This document shows, one piece after another, positions 23,153 through 31,811 of a stretch of 50,675 bases of DNA; position 1 is the first letter of the stretch; each line of letters begins with the position of its first letter. The notes below the pieces were generated by a model. The model made no database searches, had not been told where the DNA came from, and saw nothing but the letters and a program-made list of their open reading frames with translations. This DNA is from Collinsella sp. GTDB lineage: Bacteria; Actinomycetota; Coriobacteriia; Coriobacteriales; Coriobacteriaceae. Both the position numbers and the translations under genes were made by a program. Where the stretch lies: positions 3,449-54,123 of the forward strand of contig DXMG01000012.1 in the NCBI GenBank assembly GCA_019414325.1, in the 5' to 3' direction.

Positions 23153-25834
23153 TTACTCCTTCTCCACAGCGCGCATGATCGCCTTGTAGATCTCCATCAA
23201 CGGAATGATCAGGAAGGCAAGGCCCAGCGCGGCGATAACGCCCTTGAGCTCAAGCGTCACGGGGCCAAAGAACATCTCGGCAAGCGTCGGCTGCACGGTC
23301 ACGATCACCGTCAGTACCAGCGCCAGCGCGGCAGATGCCCACAGCCACTTGTTCTGCTTCTTCATGCTAAACAGCGACGCACGACGGCTGCGCATATTGA
23401 AGCAGTGGAAGATCTCGACCATGTTGAGCGTGATGAACGCCATCATCACGCCTTCCTCGTCGGCATTGCCGGCGATCATATCGGCGATGTGGATGTAGCC
23501 CATGTCAAAGTACACGCCCACAAAGAAGCTCGCCAGCACCAGCACGGTGATGATCAAGCCCTGGACCACACAGTCCAGGCCCATATTACCGGCAAAGACG
23601 CCGTCCTTGGCGTTGCGCGGCTTGCGCTTCATGATGTCGCCCTCGGCATCCTCCATGCCCAGCGCGAGCGCGGGGAAGCAGTCGGTGACCAGGTTCACCC
23701 ACAGCAGCTGCACCGGCTGGAAGATGGTAAAGCCGATGAGCGTGGCGATAAACACCGAGAACACCTCGGCAAGGTTAGCCGAAAGCAGGAACTGGATGAC
23801 CTTGCGGATATTGTCGTAGATGCGACGGCCCTCTTCGCAAGCACCGATGATGGTGGCGAAGTTGTCGTCGGCAAGCACCATGTCGGCAACGTTCTTGGTG
23901 ACGTCGGTACCGGTGATGCCCATGCCCACGCCGATGTCGGCGCGCTTGATGGACGGGGCGTCGTTGACGCCGTCGCCCGTCATGGCCACGATCTGGTCGC
24001 GCGACTTCCAGGCCTCGACGATGCGGGTCTTGTGCTCGGGCTGGACGCGAGCGTACACGCCGTAGTCCTCGATGTGCGCGTCGAGCTCCTCGTCGCTCAT
24101 GCAATCGAGGTCGGCACCGGTGATGGCATGGCTGCGATCGGTGACGATTCCCAGCTGCTTGGCAATGGCCACGGCGGTGTCGATATGGTCGCCCGTGATC
24201 ATGACGGTGCGAATACCGGCATCGTGGGCCTCGCGGATGGCGTCGGCGACCTCGGGGCGGACAGGGTCAATCATGCCGGATAGGCCGCAGAAGACCAGGT
24301 CGTGCTCGAGCGCAGCGGGGCTGCAGTCGCTCGGGACCTCGGTGTAAGTGCGGCTTGCCAGCGCCAGCACGCGCAGGGCCTCGTCGGCCATGGCCTTGTT
24401 GGCGGCCACGAGCTCGGCGCGACGCTCCTCGGTCAGGGGGACGACCTTTTCGCCCTCGTAGATATGGGTGCACAGACCAATCACCACGTCGGGCGCGCCC
24501 TTGGTGTACTGCTCGTACTCGCCGTCCAGGGTCTCGACGACCACAGACATCATCTTACGGCCCGAGTCGAACGGGGCCTCGCCCACGCGCGGGTGCTCGG
24601 CAGTCAGGCCAGTAAGACCAGCCTTGCCGGCATCGTTGACGAGTGCACACTCGGTCGGCTCGCCCACGGCCTCGCCCAGTTCCTCGTCCCACTGGGCATC
24701 GGAGCACAGTGCCATACCGGCCAGGAACTTCTCCTTGGGCGCAGCGAGCTCGTGCTTGACGACGGTCATCTTGTTCTGGGTAAGGGTGCCGGTCTTGTCG
24801 GAGCAGATGGTCTGCGTGCAGCCAAGGGTCTCGACGGCAGAAAGCTTGCGGATGATCGCCTGGCGCTTGGCCATCTTGGTCACGCCGAGCGAAAGCACGA
24901 TGGTCACGACGGCGACCAGGCCCTCGGGGATGGCGGCGACGGCAAGCGAGACGGCGACCATAAAGGTGTCGAGCAGGGCAGTCGGGTCGGTAAGGACGTT
25001 GCCTACGCCGTGGCGGAGGATATCGACGCCAAAGATCACGACGCAGATGACGATCACCATGATGGTAAGGATGCGGCTGAGCTCGGCGAGCTTCACTTGC
25101 AGCGGCGTGAGCTCTTCCTTGGCCTCGGCCAGGGCGCCGGCAATCTTGCCCATCTCGGTATCCATGCCGGTGCCGACTACGACGGCGCGGCCACGGCCGT
25201 ACACAACGGTGGAACCCATGTAGCACATGTTCTTGCGGTCGCCGAGCGGCACGTCATCGGAGCCCGCGGCAAGCTCGATCACGTTGGCGTGCTTCTCTAC
25301 GGGCACGGACTCGCCAGTGAGTGCGGCCTCTTCGATCTTCATCGTGGCGCTCTCGAGGACGCGGCAGTCGGCCGGAACGGAGTCGCCCGCCTCGAGCATG
25401 ATCACGTCACCGGGCACGAGCTCGGCGCTCGGCAGATGCACGAGCTTGCCGTCGCGCAGCACCTTGGACTGCGCCGCGCTCATCTCCTGCAGGGCCTCGA
25501 GGGCCTCCTCGCTCTTGGCTTCCTGGACCACGCCCAGTACCGAGTTGACGATAACGACGAACATGATGATGACGACATCGGCAAAGTCGGGCTCGCCCTT
25601 GACCATGCCCGTGAGCGCGCTGATGACGGCGGCAACGATCAGCATGATGACCATGGGGTCGGCCATCTGCTCAAAGAAACGCTTCCACAGCGGCGTCTTC
25701 TCGGCTTCCTCGAGCTTGTTAGGGCCTGTCTTGGCGAGGCGCGACGACGCCTCGCCGGTGCTCAGGCCGAGGTTCTCATCGACACCTTGGTCGCTGAGCA
25801 CCTCCGCCGCGGCGGACAGGTATTCCTTTTGCAT
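23153..25834 (-). CDS. Calcium-type (P2) cation-transporting P-type ATPase
   Basis: 893 residues. Actuator motif ALTGESVPVEKH (about 173), phosphorylation motif CSDKTGTLTQNKMTVV (about 333), hinge VMITGDHIDTAVAIAKQLGI and TGDGVNDAPSIKRADIGVGM (about 610-660), M4 PEGLVAVVTIVLSLG with preceding VAAIP, M5 LLSANLAEVFSVF, M6 NLVTDCFPALALGMED. This PEGL/N-AE/NLVTD-type set matches PMCA/SERCA-like bacterial Ca2+ exporters; Mn2+ is also a possible cargo. About ten membrane helices. A strong ribosome site AGGAGGGG precedes ATG 25834 but can be buried in a leader hairpin (see 25845-25943). Confidence 0.93.
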   Translation of the reverse strand: MQKEYLSAAAEVLSDQGVDENLGLSTGEASSRLAKTGPNKLEEAEKTPLWKRFFEQMADPMVIMLIVAAVISALTGMVKGEPDFADVVIIMFVVIVNSVLGVVQEAKSEEALEALQEMSAAQSKVLRDGKLVHLPSAELVPGDVIMLEAGDSVPADCRVLESATMKIEEAALTGESVPVEKHANVIELAAGSDDVPLGDRKNMCYMGSTVVYGRGRAVVVGTGMDTEMGKIAGALAEAKEELTPLQVKLAELSRILTIMVIVICVVIFGVDILRHGVGNVLTDPTALLDTFMVAVSLAVAAIPEGLVAVVTIVLSLGVTKMAKRQAIIRKLSAVETLGCTQTICSDKTGTLTQNKMTVVKHELAAPKEKFLAGMALCSDAQWDEELGEAVGEPTECALVNDAGKAGLTGLTAEHPRVGEAPFDSGRKMMSVVVETLDGEYEQYTKGAPDVVIGLCTHIYEGEKVVPLTEERRAELVAANKAMADEALRVLALASRTYTEVPSDCSPAALEHDLVFCGLSGMIDPVRPEVADAIREAHDAGIRTVMITGDHIDTAVAIAKQLGIVTDRSHAITGADLDCMSDEELDAHIEDYGVYARVQPEHKTRIVEAWKSRDQIVAMTGDGVNDAPSIKRADIGVGMGITGTDVTKNVADMVLADDNFATIIGACEEGRRIYDNIRKVIQFLLSANLAEVFSVFIATLIGFTIFQPVQLLWVNLVTDCFPALALGMEDAEGDIMKRKPRNAKDGVFAGNMGLDCVVQGLIITVLVLASFFVGVYFDMGYIHIADMIAGNADEEGVMMAFITLNMVEIFHCFNMRSRRASLFSMKKQNKWLWASAALALVLTVIVTVQPTLAEMFFGPVTLELKGVIAALGLAFLIIPLMEIYKAIMRAVEKE

Positions 25835-25844
25835 ATAGAGTCCC

Positions 25845-25943
25845 CTCCTGGGATTCGGGCCACTCAGCAGATTGATGCCCGATCATAATTCCCAGGAGAA
25901 GGGCAAGGGCTCATCAAGGCTGCCGTGCTGAGCGGCAGTTGAT
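25845..25943 (-). ncRNA. Structured 5' leader of the P-type ATPase mRNA (candidate riboswitch or thermosensor)
   Basis: Two hairpins lie between the probable start point (about 25946) and ATG 25834. Hairpin 1: ATCAA-gg-CTGCCG / CGGCAG-TTGAT (25913-25943, written on the plus strand). Hairpin 2: CTCCTGGGA/TCCCAGGAG plus TCGGGC/GCCCGA (arms 25845-25860 and 25877-25898) with an asymmetric internal loop and a 16-base apical loop. The AGGAG of the ribosome site is within hairpin 2, so folding would block initiation. I do not recognise a known class: the yybP-ykoY GGGGAGUAG signature is absent. Confidence 0.5.
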
Positions 25944-25952
25944 AGTGGAGCT

Positions 25953-25982
25953 ATGGTACCCCAAAGCAACGCGTCTAGCCAA
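25953..25982 (-). promoter_or_regulatory. Promoter of the P-type ATPase gene
   Basis: Minus strand TTGGCT (25982-25977), 18-bp spacer, TACCAT (25958-25953). The start would be close to 25946, immediately at the base of leader hairpin 1. Confidence 0.4.
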
Positions 25983-26275
25983 AACAATCCATTTGGAAAT
26001 ATGGTCCATAAGCAACGGTGCAGGCCGTGTGATGCTCAACATTGATAAAACGTTTTTTCTTCGGCGCATCATCAAATTGAAATATCGCCCAGATAGCAGC
26101 GGTTAGAACGGTTGGTAAAGTTTTTGCATATACCGTTTTTCCGCAAAAAATGAACTTCTAATTCGGCATACGGTCGATTTTTTGGGGTATTCGGTCGCCA
26201 TTTCGTTATAATCAACTCAGTTTTATTTCTTATGGTTTATCTATCAGCGCAAGACGATGTCAGATGGAGGTCTGA
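25983..26275. other. AT-rich intergenic region between the P-type ATPase and pyk
   Basis: No ORF supported. Holds the upstream side of both divergent promoters. Near pyk the sequence ATTCGG...GGTCG occurs at 26161-26176 and, closed up, ATTCGGTCG at 26189-26197, a possible regulator-binding repeat. Several T-tracts (26050-26056, 26144-26148, 26178-26183) suggest bent DNA upstream of a strong promoter. Confidence 0.4.
26182..26212 (+). promoter_or_regulatory. Promoter of pyk
   Basis: Perfect -10 TATAAT (26207-26212). The best -35 is TTGGGG (26182-26187) at a long 19-bp spacing. Start near 26219 would give a leader of about 57 bases before the ATG at 26276. Confidence 0.6.
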
Positions 26276-27736
26276 ATGTACAAGCGCACTAAGATTGTAT
26301 GCACCATGGGTCCCGCCTGCGATAGCGACGAGACCATCCGCGAGATGATCAAGGCGGGCATGAACGTCGCCCGTTTTAACTTCTCGCACGGCTCCTACGA
26401 CGAGCACCACGGTCGCATCGAGCGCGTCCGTCGTATTTCCAAGGAGCTCGGTATGCCCGTCGGCATCCTGCTCGACACCAAGGGCCCCGAGGTCCGCACC
26501 GGCCTTCTGGTCGATGGCAAGAAGGTTGCCGTCAAGACCGGCGACAAGATCGTCGTCACCGCTCAGCCCACGACCGAGGATTTCCACGGCACCGCTGAGC
26601 ACATCTCCCTCGACTACCTGGCTCTGCCCTCCGAGGTCGAGAAGGGCTCCCTCATCCTGATCGATGACGGCTTGGTTGCCCTCGAGGTCGAGTCCGTCGA
26701 CGGCCAGGACATGACCTGCGTCGTCAAGAACGACGGCCTGATCGGCGAGCGCAAGGGCGTCAACATGCCCAACGTCAACATCTCGCTGCCCGCTATCACC
26801 GAGCGCGATCGTCAGGACATCCTCTTTGGCCTGACCGAGAACATCGACTACATCGCCGCTTCCTTCATCCGTGACGGCGAGTCCGTCCGCGGCATCCGCG
26901 AGCTTTGCCGCGAGAACGGTGGCGAGCACGTGACGATCTTCCCGAAGATCGAGTGCGCCCTGGGCGTCGAGAACTTCGACGAGATCCTCGAGGCTTCCGA
27001 CGGCATCATGGTCGCCCGTGGCGACCTGGGCATCGAGATCAAGCCCGAGCTCGTTCCCCACATCCAGAAGGAGATCATCGCCAAGTGCAACGCGGCCTAC
27101 AAGCCCGTTATCACCGCTACGCAGATGCTCGATTCCATGCAGCAGAACCCGCGCCCGACGCGCGCCGAGGTTGCCGACGTTGCTAACGCCATTTACGATG
27201 GCACCGACGCCGTCATGCTTTCCGGCGAGTCCGCTGCCGGTAAGTACCCGGTCGAGGCCGTCAAGATGCAGGCCAGCATTGCTCTCGAGACCGAGAAGTA
27301 CCTCCCGGCTCACGCTCCGCTCGAGGTTCCGGCTGACGCTCACGGCACCCGCGTTGTCAACAACGTTGTGGGTATGTCCGCTGTGAACATGGCCACCACC
27401 GTTGGCGCCAAGTGCATCACCGTGCCGACGACCACCGGCCGTACTGCTCGCCTGATCTCGCACTTCCGTCCCAACATGCCGATCTGCGCGTTCTCCCGCC
27501 ACGAGTGGGCCGTCCAGCAGATGATCATGTACTGGGGCGTTATCCCGCACCAGGCCGAGATTACCCAGGGCACCGTCAACGGCACGATCGTCAAGGCGAT
27601 CGAGACCGCTAAGGAGCTCGGCTACGTCGAGGCCGGCGACCTGACCGTCGCCACCGCTGGCGATCCCCGCATGAGCGTCCAGCTCGAGGACAAGGTCTCC
27701 TCGACCAACGTCGCTTACGTCGCTCAGGTGCGCTAA
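26276..27736 (+). CDS. pyk: Pyruvate kinase
   Basis: Final ATP-yielding step of glycolysis: phosphoenolpyruvate + ADP to pyruvate + ATP. 486 residues. KRTKIVCTMGPACDSDETI at the N-terminus, NFSHGSYDEHHGRIERVR, catalytic IFPKIECALGVENFDEILEA (active-site Lys), VARGDLGIEIKPELVPHIQK, and ATQMLDSMQQNPRPTRAEV. The C-terminal allosteric domain is present. No PEP-utiliser domain fused at the end. GGAGGTCTG precedes the ATG. Codon use is strongly biased (CGT/CGC Arg, GGC Gly, AAG Lys), as in a highly expressed gene. Own promoter and strong terminator. Confidence 0.97.
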   Translation: MYKRTKIVCTMGPACDSDETIREMIKAGMNVARFNFSHGSYDEHHGRIERVRRISKELGMPVGILLDTKGPEVRTGLLVDGKKVAVKTGDKIVVTAQPTTEDFHGTAEHISLDYLALPSEVEKGSLILIDDGLVALEVESVDGQDMTCVVKNDGLIGERKGVNMPNVNISLPAITERDRQDILFGLTENIDYIAASFIRDGESVRGIRELCRENGGEHVTIFPKIECALGVENFDEILEASDGIMVARGDLGIEIKPELVPHIQKEIIAKCNAAYKPVITATQMLDSMQQNPRPTRAEVADVANAIYDGTDAVMLSGESAAGKYPVEAVKMQASIALETEKYLPAHAPLEVPADAHGTRVVNNVVGMSAVNMATTVGAKCITVPTTTGRTARLISHFRPNMPICAFSRHEWAVQQMIMYWGVIPHQAEITQGTVNGTIVKAIETAKELGYVEAGDLTVATAGDPRMSVQLEDKVSSTNVAYVAQVR

Positions 27737-27763
27737 GTCGTACTTGCAAGCACACTTGCATCG

Positions 27764-27801
27764 CAAAGGGCCCGGAAGGCGAAGCCTTCCGGGCCCTTTT
27801 T
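27764..27801 (+). terminator. Terminator of pyk
   Basis: Perfect 13-bp stem GGGCCCGGAAGGC/GCCTTCCGGGCCC with a GAA loop (27768-27796), then TTTTTC. Confidence 0.95.
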
Positions 27802-28153
27802 CTGTGCCAATGCCGGCGCACGGCAAAACACACACTCATTTCTTTACCAAAAGCGCGAAATCCACCCTTCGAGACCCATAAAATAAAGTCCCAAGCGCTA
27901 AAAGTGTTCGCCCGGTGGCAAACCCACACCTTAACCGACGCTGATAAATCGTTTTAGCAAGAGCCAGATCAACCGCGTTTTCGGAAGTGCGGGGAAAAAT
28001 TGCTTACCCCCGAGCACAAACCCTTTTATTTCAACAAACCCCTGATAAAGTTGGCTTTAATACCGCTTGCGCCTGACCTATTTGTCTTTTTCCCCGCACT
28101 TCCGAAACGGATAGCTTTTCTAGCCCAAACAACGCTCAAACGATCGGATCGCT
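27802..28153. other. Intergenic region with 21-bp inverted repeat
   Basis: AT-rich relative to the genome; no ORF supported. Its main content is the inverted repeat at 27979-28107. The stretch between the pyk terminator and the repeat has no feature I can name. Confidence 0.5.
27979..28107. repeat. Perfect 21-bp inverted repeat upstream of the nuclease-fold gene
   Basis: TTTCGGAAGTGCGGGGAAAA plus one A (27979-27999) recurs as its exact reverse complement at 28087-28107; flanking bases CG/CG extend it with one extra T in the left copy. The spacer is 87 bp, AT-rich, without an ORF. It ends 46 bases before the ATG at 28154. May be an operator pair, a cruciform, or termini of a small mobile repeat. 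Confidence 0.75.
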
Positions 28154-29227
28154 ATGTCATTTCTTGCCTGCGGACCCACGGCTTTTCAGTACTATCGCAT
28201 CCCGCCCCAGATACTGGGACTCTATCCGGCAATCCTGCCGCCCGACCATGACCATCGCTTGGTGCATTACTCAAAACAACCAGTATTTAAAGACTTGCTC
28301 GGCACACCAGTTTGGAGATTCGTAGGCGAAAGAAAACAGCGCGCGAACGGAAAGCTATTTCATAGCCGTCTGCTAACCCAAGAGCCACCTCCCGGGTCGT
28401 TTAGGCAGACTGAACACGGTTTTGATGTCACGTCGCCCGAGTTTACGCTGCTCAGCCTTGCTACGCTGGTCTCACGCAACCAGTTACTCATGGCTTGCTA
28501 CAAGATGTGCGGCTCCTTTGCAGTGTTTAAGCCCTGTGAAAGAACGCAACAACAACTCGATGAAGCTATTTCACTTAAGCTCATTCCACCCAACTGCGGC
28601 TGGGAGCGTGTTGTCAACACCAAGGGCAATGGCACTAACCTGTGGAAGTGCACGCCGCTTCTTTCCGCAGCGGATATCGCCGCGTTCGCCAAGCAGGCCG
28701 CAGGCCTGCGCGGCGTTAAACAACTGCGCTGGGCGACCGAGCACATGACAGGGCAGACCGCCTCGCCCTTCGAAGTACAAACCTCCATGCTTGTCTCGCT
28801 CCCCCGCGACGAGGGCGGCATGGGCATCGACATCACCAATAACGCGCGCATCCCGCTCAGCGAAGCCGCGCGTTCGCTGTATGACAAAACCTGCTGCTAC
28901 GCCGATATCCTCATAGAAAGCGGTACCGACAGCATGGGCGTCATCCTTGAATGCCAAGGCCGCTCCGCCCACGACAGCGAAGCCGCGAGCCTCTCCGATG
29001 CCGAGCGCGCCACCGCACTCACAAGCATGGGCTACGACGTCATCCAAATTACCTATGACCAGATCAAGGAGAAGAAGAGCTTCAACCACATAGCCGAGCT
29101 CATCCATAAAAAGGCTGGGCTTCCCTACACCCCAAAGACTAAACAGGAGCGCACTGCCGAAGATGCCCTGCGGCAAGAGCTACTTGTCGATTGGGTTGAG
29201 CTATTCACTGCCGGGCCGGCCAGCTAG
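28154..29227 (+). CDS. Unknown protein with C-terminal DUF559/Vsr-like nuclease fold
   Basis: 357 residues. N-terminal half (MSFLACGPTAFQYYRIPPQI, TPVWRFVGER, SPEFTLLSLATLVSRNQLLM) resembles the winged-helix AbiEi-like layout by pattern only. C-terminal half fits the Vsr/DUF559 PD-(D/E)xK fold: TASPFEVQTSMLVSLPRDEG (Glu207), CYADILIESG (Asp251), GVILECQGRSAHDSE (Glu266, Gln268), DAERATALTSMGYDVIQITY. Catalytic Lys is replaced by Gln (ExQ), as in some active members. No cysteine-rich tail or signal peptide. Weak ribosome site (GGAT). Its stop overlaps the convergent neighbour by 4 bp. I recall similar proteins in several copies in Coriobacteriia; role unknown, possibly defence or repeat-linked. 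Confidence 0.65.
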   Translation: MSFLACGPTAFQYYRIPPQILGLYPAILPPDHDHRLVHYSKQPVFKDLLGTPVWRFVGERKQRANGKLFHSRLLTQEPPPGSFRQTEHGFDVTSPEFTLLSLATLVSRNQLLMACYKMCGSFAVFKPCERTQQQLDEAISLKLIPPNCGWERVVNTKGNGTNLWKCTPLLSAADIAAFAKQAAGLRGVKQLRWATEHMTGQTASPFEVQTSMLVSLPRDEGGMGIDITNNARIPLSEAARSLYDKTCCYADILIESGTDSMGVILECQGRSAHDSEAASLSDAERATALTSMGYDVIQITYDQIKEKKSFNHIAELIHKKAGLPYTPKTKQERTAEDALRQELLVDWVELFTAGPAS

Positions 29228-30072
29228 CAGCTAGCAATCAGGGGCAGCGCAGACACATCGGGCGATTCGACACGGGCGGCAAATCCCGCCTCGGTTAGCT
29301 CGACGACCTCGGTAAACGTTGAATCGAAAAACTCCTCGGTTAGCAAGCGATACGGCGGATGATCGGGCTCGCCGGGGTTTTCGCGTACAATCTCGTGCAT
29401 GACGCCAATGGTCTTGAGCACATACTCTTGCGGAATCGAATACTGACCAAACTGGGCCGCCGCGGTATAGAGGCGATCGGTCGCACGCGGAATCGAAACA
29501 ATGCCGAGCGTCTTGCCAAACCAGTCAAAGTCGCCTTGCTTTTTAATGCGGAACTCCTCACACGGCTTGCCGCCGTGCGCCTCCAGGTACTGATTCACGC
29601 GTGTATTCCATACGGTATCGGCCACCAGATGCGACCAGACGCCCAGTGTTAAATCGAGCAGCGACTGCGCCACATCTTCGGACGCAAGCGAAAACTCACA
29701 GGCGCCGGGGCCGGCAACCGGCTCGGCGTCCTTGTAACGTTGGGGATAATGTACCCGATTGAGTCGCTCACGCTCCTCGACAATCGAGGTCGCGGCAGCC
29801 GGCGTACCAACAGGCGCCCCTTTAAGCAGCGGCGCCACATAGGTATCCCAGAACTCATGCTCACGAGGCTTAGGGATAGGCTCGGGCTTTGCAAAGTGCG
29901 TAATGCGGTACGGGATGGGATCGGCGATGCCAGGGACCATATAGCCCACGAAGATATCCGGAACCACGCAGCCAAACAAAAAGGCATTGCGGTCGCGCAC
30001 GCTATTGGCAAGCGCACCGGTGCGCTCCAGCAAACGCTCCGTCTGAGCGATATGAATGTTCCAGCTTGGCAT
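29224..30072 (-). CDS. Zinc-dependent phospholipase C-like protein
   Basis: 282 residues from ATG 30072 (GGGGGTGG upstream). Pattern of PF00882-type (Zn-PLC/nuclease P1 fold) proteins: MPSWNIHIAQTERLLER at the start, NAFLFGCVVPDIFVGYMVPG (Asp), THFAK (His), LLDLTLGVWSHLVADTVWN (HxxxD metal ligands). No signal peptide, so it is probably cytoplasmic; the substrate is unknown. Stands alone between the convergent nuclease-fold gene and cbiO. Confidence 0.75.
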   Translation of the reverse strand: MPSWNIHIAQTERLLERTGALANSVRDRNAFLFGCVVPDIFVGYMVPGIADPIPYRITHFAKPEPIPKPREHEFWDTYVAPLLKGAPVGTPAAATSIVEERERLNRVHYPQRYKDAEPVAGPGACEFSLASEDVAQSLLDLTLGVWSHLVADTVWNTRVNQYLEAHGGKPCEEFRIKKQGDFDWFGKTLGIVSIPRATDRLYTAAAQFGQYSIPQEYVLKTIGVMHEIVRENPGEPDHPPYRLLTEEFFDSTFTEVVELTEAGFAARVESPDVSALPLIASC

Positions 30073-30151
30073 AGCCACCCCCATAAAAACCTGGATAACT
30101 ATACCATCACGGCAAAGCCGCGCGGGCGGCTACGCACGCTCTACGCAGCAA

Positions 30152-30946
30152 CTATTCCGCAGCGCCGCTCTCGGTTCCATACGACGACACCGGCGCCTCA
30201 ACCACATGGTGATATCGATCAATATAGATGGCGCGGGCACCCAGGCGCCGCACCAAATCCTGATGGTGTGTGCTCATCAAGACCGTCTTGCCAGCAGCAA
30301 CATAGGCCAGTAGAAAGTTGACCACGATGTCGCACGAGTCCTCGTCAAGTCCGTTGGTGGGCTCGTCGAGCACCAGGATATCCGGGTTCATCGACACCAC
30401 CGCAGCCAGCGCAACGCGCTTCTTTTGCCCGCCCGAGAGCTGATAGGGAGAGACGTCGGCAAGATCGGCAACCTGGAACAGCTCCATGGCATCGCGGACG
30501 CGGCGCTCGAGCTCGTCTGCCGGCAGCCCCATTTGAGCCGGGCCAAACGCGACTTCCTCGCCGACCGTGGCACAAAAGAGCTGCGCATCGGCGTTTTGGA
30601 ACACAAAGCCCACGCGCTGATGGAACCGCTGGGCCGTCGCGGAATCCTTGAGATATGCCGCATCGACCGCATGCCCGTCGAACAGGTACGCACCCGCGTC
30701 CGCAAGCTCAAGGCCGTTGATAAGACGCATAATCGTCGTCTTGCCGCAGCCGTTGGGACCGAGCAGAGCAACGAGCTCCCCACGGTTCACCTGCAATGAA
30801 ACACCGTCAACCACCGTATGACCCGCATAGGAAAACACCACGTCGCGAAACTCGATGAGCGGCGTGACCTCGGCGCCGGCAGCACCGCTCGCACCCATCG
30901 CGTTATTCGTATCGTTTGCCAAAACGTCGCCCTTCCCTATTTGCAT
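30152..30946 (-). CDS. cbiO: Energy-coupling metal transporter ATPase CbiO
   Basis: 264 residues from ATG 30946; a TTG at 30922 with AAGGG upstream is an alternative. ABC ATPase elements: Walker A ALLGPNGCGKTTIMRL (about 51-66), Q-loop VFQNADAQLF, signature YQLSGGQKKRVALA, Walker B DILVLDEPTNGLD, H-loop MSTHHQDLV. The PNADDQLF-like Q-loop is typical of ECF/Cbi A-components. Last gene of cbiM-cbiQ-cbiO; 22-bp gap from cbiQ. Powers uptake of Ni2+ or Co2+. Confidence 0.93.
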   Translation of the reverse strand: MQIGKGDVLANDTNNAMGASGAAGAEVTPLIEFRDVVFSYAGHTVVDGVSLQVNRGELVALLGPNGCGKTTIMRLINGLELADAGAYLFDGHAVDAAYLKDSATAQRFHQRVGFVFQNADAQLFCATVGEEVAFGPAQMGLPADELERRVRDAMELFQVADLADVSPYQLSGGQKKRVALAAVVSMNPDILVLDEPTNGLDEDSCDIVVNFLLAYVAAGKTVLMSTHHQDLVRRLGARAIYIDRYHHVVEAPVSSYGTESGAAE

Positions 30947-30968
30947 CCCCAGCCGAAACCAGCAGTGC

Positions 30969-31811
30969 CTACAGCACGGCGCACAACACTGCCAGCAGCG
31001 CCACGCCGGCCGCATAGACCGCATCGCGCCAGCCAAACCCGGCGCGCGCGGGAGCCGGATACGCACCGGCAAAGCCACGGCAGAGCATGGCCTCGTCCAT
31101 CGCGCGGCTGCATTCCATCGCCTTGATAAAGGTCATGCCCATGATACCCGCGATCGAATCGGTACGCGAAAATCCCTCAGGCGCACGGCCAACGCTGCGC
31201 AGCATGACCGATTCGCACAGACTGTGCGCCGTGCGACCCAGTACCTCGATGTGCTTGAGCGCCATATCAAACGTAAAGATAACTTCGTCGGGTAGATGCA
31301 GCATCTTGAGCGCCGCCGACATGCGACTCCACGTGAGGGTCCACGAAACGCCCAGCACCAGCGACACATTAATAAACGTCTTGAGCGCGATCTTGAGCAT
31401 GGTGCCCGTGGCAGACGCGCCCAGCAGCAGGGCAGGCAGTGTCAGAGCCGCCGCAAGCCCCGTGGCGCCGAGCGCCGGTACAAAGGTCGCGCGCAGCCCG
31501 CGTGCAGGGCGCACCGCGACCAACACCAACGCGATTGCCGCCATCAACATCAGGTACAGCGGGCTTTGCGTCAGACACACGCACAGGACGCAAACGAACA
31601 TCCCCACCAGACGCACCGGAGCCGAAACGCAAGAAAGGGCGCGGTCGACCATCGACCCGCCCTCGTGCGCACCTCCACCCAGGCGAACCCGCTCAAGCAG
31701 GCTCGCCAGGTGCAGGACATTCTTTTGCATCACACGATGCCGAAACCCCGCGGGCTCGTATCGCTCCTCGGCCGCAAGCCAGCTAGGCAGCTCGGCTATT
31801 GCCATGAGCAC
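30969..31811 (-). CDS. cbiQ: Energy-coupling metal transporter transmembrane protein CbiQ
   Basis: 280 residues from GTG 31811, with AAGGA 5 bases upstream and a 29-bp overlap with cbiM. T-component: four to five membrane helices (PVRLVGMFVCVLCVCLTQSP, YLMLMAAIALVLVAV) and the cytoplasmic coupling helices with two Ala-Arg-Gly-like motifs, here SVMLRSVGRA and EAMLCRGFAG. Connects the CbiM substrate unit to the CbiO ATPase. Confidence 0.9.
   Translation of the reverse strand: MLMAIAELPSWLAAEERYEPAGFRHRVMQKNVLHLASLLERVRLGGGAHEGGSMVDRALSCVSAPVRLVGMFVCVLCVCLTQSPLYLMLMAAIALVLVAVRPARGLRATFVPALGATGLAAALTLPALLLGASATGTMLKIALKTFINVSLVLGVSWTLTWSRMSAALKMLHLPDEVIFTFDMALKHIEVLGRTAHSLCESVMLRSVGRAPEGFSRTDSIAGIMGMTFIKAMECSRAMDEAMLCRGFAGAYPAPARAGFGWRDAVYAAGVALLAVLCAVL

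Noticed and set aside
24302..25888. Plus-strand ORF opposite the P-type ATPase
   Set aside because: Antisense shadow of a gene with intact catalytic motifs.
25845..25943. Known yybP-ykoY (Mn2+) riboswitch
   Set aside because: The conserved GGGGAGUAG segment and three-way junction were not found; kept only as an unclassified structured leader.
26237..27835. Minus-strand ORF opposite pyk
   Set aside because: Shadow of a highly expressed gene; runs through the pyk terminator.
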